From assembly GCA_005800965.1 (NCBI GenBank), contig SYEA01000086.1:1-7244 (forward strand): 7,244 bases of DNA. The letters are read 5' to 3'. Shown one piece after another: positions 5,565-7,244 of this stretch (position 1 is its first letter; each line of letters opens with the position of its first letter). The notes under the pieces are model-generated. The model searched no databases. It had not been told where the DNA came from and worked only from the letters and a program-made list of their open reading frames with translations. The translations under genes and the position numbers were made by a program. The DNA is from Actinomycetota bacterium (GTDB lineage Bacteria; Actinomycetota; Acidimicrobiia; Acidimicrobiales; Ilumatobacteraceae).

Positions 5565-6815
5565 ATGCAACTAACCCCGTTGGACGTCAACAGCTTCGAC
5601 ATCTCTGACCCCGAGTTTTGGGTCGCACCGCGAGAGTATCGCGAATCAGCCTTCGCATCGCTACGCCGCGAGGCCCCGATCAAATTCTTCAACGAAATGA
5701 CGCTTCTGAATTTCCCGCCTGGGCCGGGCTACTACGCACTCACCAAACATGAGGACATCTGGGCCGTGAGTCGCAACCCCGAACTCTGGTGTAGTGGTCA
5801 GGGCTCGAATATCACCACGCTGACCCCTGAACTCAATGAGTTCTTCGGGTCGATGATTGCCATGGATGACCCGAAACACTTTCGCCTGCGATCCATCGTG
5901 TCGAAGGGTTTTACCCCGAAAGAAATTGCGCGGGTAGAGGAATACGTGACCGCCAAAGCGCGCACATTGGTTGATGCTTTGCTCGAGCAACATGCCGACG
6001 ATGAGTTTGATTTCGTCGAGAAGCTCGCCGCGCCGTTTCCGCTGGAAATCATCTGCGACATGATGGGCATTCCACAAGAAGACGCCAAGCAGATTCTGGA
6101 CTGGACCAACGTGATCCTCGGTGCAGGAGACCCGGATTTTGGCGGAACGCTCGAGAATTTAATGAAGGTAGCGCTCGAGATTTTCTCGTACGCCCAACAA
6201 CTTGGCGAGTCTCGGTTGAAGAACCCCACCGATGACCTCACTTCGGTGATGATGCAAGCCGAGGTTGACGGGCAACGTATGACCAGCCAGGAGTTCGGCA
6301 GCTTCTTCATTTTGTTGGTCGTTGCGGGTAATGAAACCACCCGCAATGCCATCAGTCATGGAATGTTGGAACTCACACGTCGCCCCGATCAACAACGCAT
6401 CTGGTTCAACGATTTCGAGAAGAACACCCGAACTGCAGTTGAAGAAATCGTGCGATGGGCGTCACCCGTTATTCACTTCCGTCGCACTGCCACGCGCGAC
6501 ACCGAGCTGCGTGGCATACCGATGCCCGCCGGCACCAAAGTGGTGATGTGGTACAACTCGGGCAATCGCGACGAGGATCTCTTCGTTGACCCCTACCGTT
6601 TTGATGTGACGCGTCAAATGCAACCGGGGCAGATTGGCTTTGGTGCGGGCGGCCCACACTTTTGCCTCGGCGCCAACCTGGCGCGACGCGAAATTGCGGT
6701 GATGTTCGATGAAATTCGCCGCCGTCTGCCCTACCTGCACATCACAGGTGAGCCCGCATATCTGCGCAGCAACTTCATCAACGGCATCAAACGCATGCCG
6801 TGCCGTATCAAATAG
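5565..6815 (+). CDS. Cytochrome P450, CYP124-like
   Basis: This is a soluble bacterial P450 of 416 residues that would use ferredoxin-delivered electrons and O2 to hydroxylate its substrate. The I-helix motif AGNETT is at 254-259, the ExxR pair at E294 and R297 (EIVR), and the heme-binding loop FGAGGPHFCLGA at 359-370 with thiolate ligand C367. The stretches GNETTRNAISHG, AVEEIVRWASPV and HFCLGANLARREI, and the C-terminal FINGIK, strongly recall mycobacterial CYP124. That enzyme hydroxylates the terminal carbon of methyl-branched lipids and of cholestenone, and belongs to the CYP124/125/142 group. This resemblance is from memory, not alignment, and a CYP125 or CYP142 role is not excluded. No ferredoxin or reductase gene is in the window. 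There is no Shine-Dalgarno sequence, but a TACCAT -10 lies 6 nt before the ATG. The stop codon overlaps the convergent downstream gene by 8 bp. Confidence 0.95.
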   Translation: MQLTPLDVNSFDISDPEFWVAPREYRESAFASLRREAPIKFFNEMTLLNFPPGPGYYALTKHEDIWAVSRNPELWCSGQGSNITTLTPELNEFFGSMIAMDDPKHFRLRSIVSKGFTPKEIARVEEYVTAKARTLVDALLEQHADDEFDFVEKLAAPFPLEIICDMMGIPQEDAKQILDWTNVILGAGDPDFGGTLENLMKVALEIFSYAQQLGESRLKNPTDDLTSVMMQAEVDGQRMTSQEFGSFFILLVVAGNETTRNAISHGMLELTRRPDQQRIWFNDFEKNTRTAVEEIVRWASPVIHFRRTATRDTELRGIPMPAGTKVVMWYNSGNRDEDLFVDPYRFDVTRQMQPGQIGFGAGGPHFCLGANLARREIAVMFDEIRRRLPYLHITGEPAYLRSNFINGIKRMPCRIK

Positions 6816-7244
6816 CGATACGTCTCAAAATCTCCCTGAGGACGATTATTGGATTATCACTCATTGCATCTTCCAATATCTGCTCGCGAATTACGGCCCA
6901 CTGTGATGCAAGAGTTTGCCGACTTTGCATGCGAAGAAAGTCGAGGTGATCAGAAAACTCCTGATACGAGGGCTCCGTCATCAGCCAGGCTCCCTCAAAG
7001 GGAAATGAGAAATAGAATCCAGTCTCTGCGGCTTGTCCGAACATGAGCACCTTGTTGCCACGCCCAAAACTTTCTGTCAAGCTACCCGAGGGTACTCCGA
7101 TTGTCACATCTGCGGCATCGCTTGCAACGTAGGTCGAGTACGGCACATACGGGTCAGTGAACGAAAGTGTGATGCCTTCAAAAACCTTCTTGTAGTGCTG
7201 AATTTCGTCCTCCACATGACCTGGCTCAGGAGTACCAGAAACTG
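6808..7244 (-). CDS. C-terminal part of a putative surface-carbohydrate biosynthesis protein, 5' end outside the window
   Basis: The minus-strand frame is open from the window edge to a TGA at 6810-6808 and encodes 144 residues. A GTG at 7215 could be read as a start, but the frame continues upstream without a stop (VSGTPEPGH before it), so this is almost certainly the 3' part of a longer gene. The stretch TDPYVPYSTYVASDAADVTI, followed by GVPSGSLTESFGRGNKVLMF, resembles the C-terminal region of proteins annotated as surface carbohydrate or O-antigen biosynthesis proteins, with a GT-B-like nucleotide-sugar-binding half. This is a tentative family call from memory. By hand count GC is about 49% over 6816-7244, against about 59% over 6421-6780 in the P450 gene, so its composition differs from its neighbours. 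It converges on the P450 and overlaps it by 8 bp, leaving no room for a terminator. Confidence 0.75.
   Translation of the reverse strand, partial: VSGTPEPGHVEDEIQHYKKVFEGITLSFTDPYVPYSTYVASDAADVTIGVPSGSLTESFGRGNKVLMFGQAAETGFYFSFPFEGAWLMTEPSYQEFSDHLDFLRMQSRQTLASQWAVIREQILEDAMSDNPIIVLREILRRIAI

Overview
The window looks like chromosomal DNA of an actinobacterium (Actinomycetota), possibly of the Acidimicrobiia. That placement is inference from several cues: moderate-to-high GC, a class II (mycobacterial/plant-type) DAHP synthase, a nadD gene followed without a gap by a gene for a single-pass membrane protein, a CYP124-like cytochrome P450 beside a thiolase, and TANNNT -10 motifs placed so that some mRNAs would be leaderless. 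No mobile element, CRISPR array, tRNA or rRNA was found.

Layout. (1) 1-953, minus strand: nadD (NAD biosynthesis) runs into a truncated gene for a single-pass membrane protein; stop and start overlap as GTGA. (2) 954-1234: a divergent intergenic region with a likely leaderless promoter for nadD, a TTGACA promoter for the sigma-factor gene, and a C-tract-rich leader. (3) 1235-4295, plus strand: an alternative sigma-70 factor with a shortened region 3, then a class II DAHP synthase (first step of the shikimate pathway), then a compact cytoplasmic serine hydrolase of the beta-lactamase/class C fold 21 bp downstream. A perfect 14-bp tandem duplication spans the sigma-factor stop codon. (4) 4321-5523, minus strand: a thiolase, convergent with the serine hydrolase. 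(5) 5565-6815, plus strand: a CYP124-like P450, divergent from the thiolase across 41 bp. (6) 6808-7244, minus strand: the C-terminal part of a protein resembling surface-carbohydrate biosynthesis proteins. It overlaps the P450 tail by 8 bp and sits in DNA of clearly lower GC.

How the genes may work together. NadD and DAHP synthase are housekeeping enzymes. The thiolase and P450 form a plausible lipid-catabolism pair: terminal hydroxylation of a branched lipid or sterol side chain by the P450, and thiolytic cleavage in beta-oxidation by the thiolase. This is inferred from family resemblance and adjacency. The right edge probably marks entry into a surface-polysaccharide region of different base composition. 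I do not see a complete undescribed system. The most unusual item is the sigma factor, whose promoter-contacting residues differ from the consensus in both region 3.0 and region 4.2.
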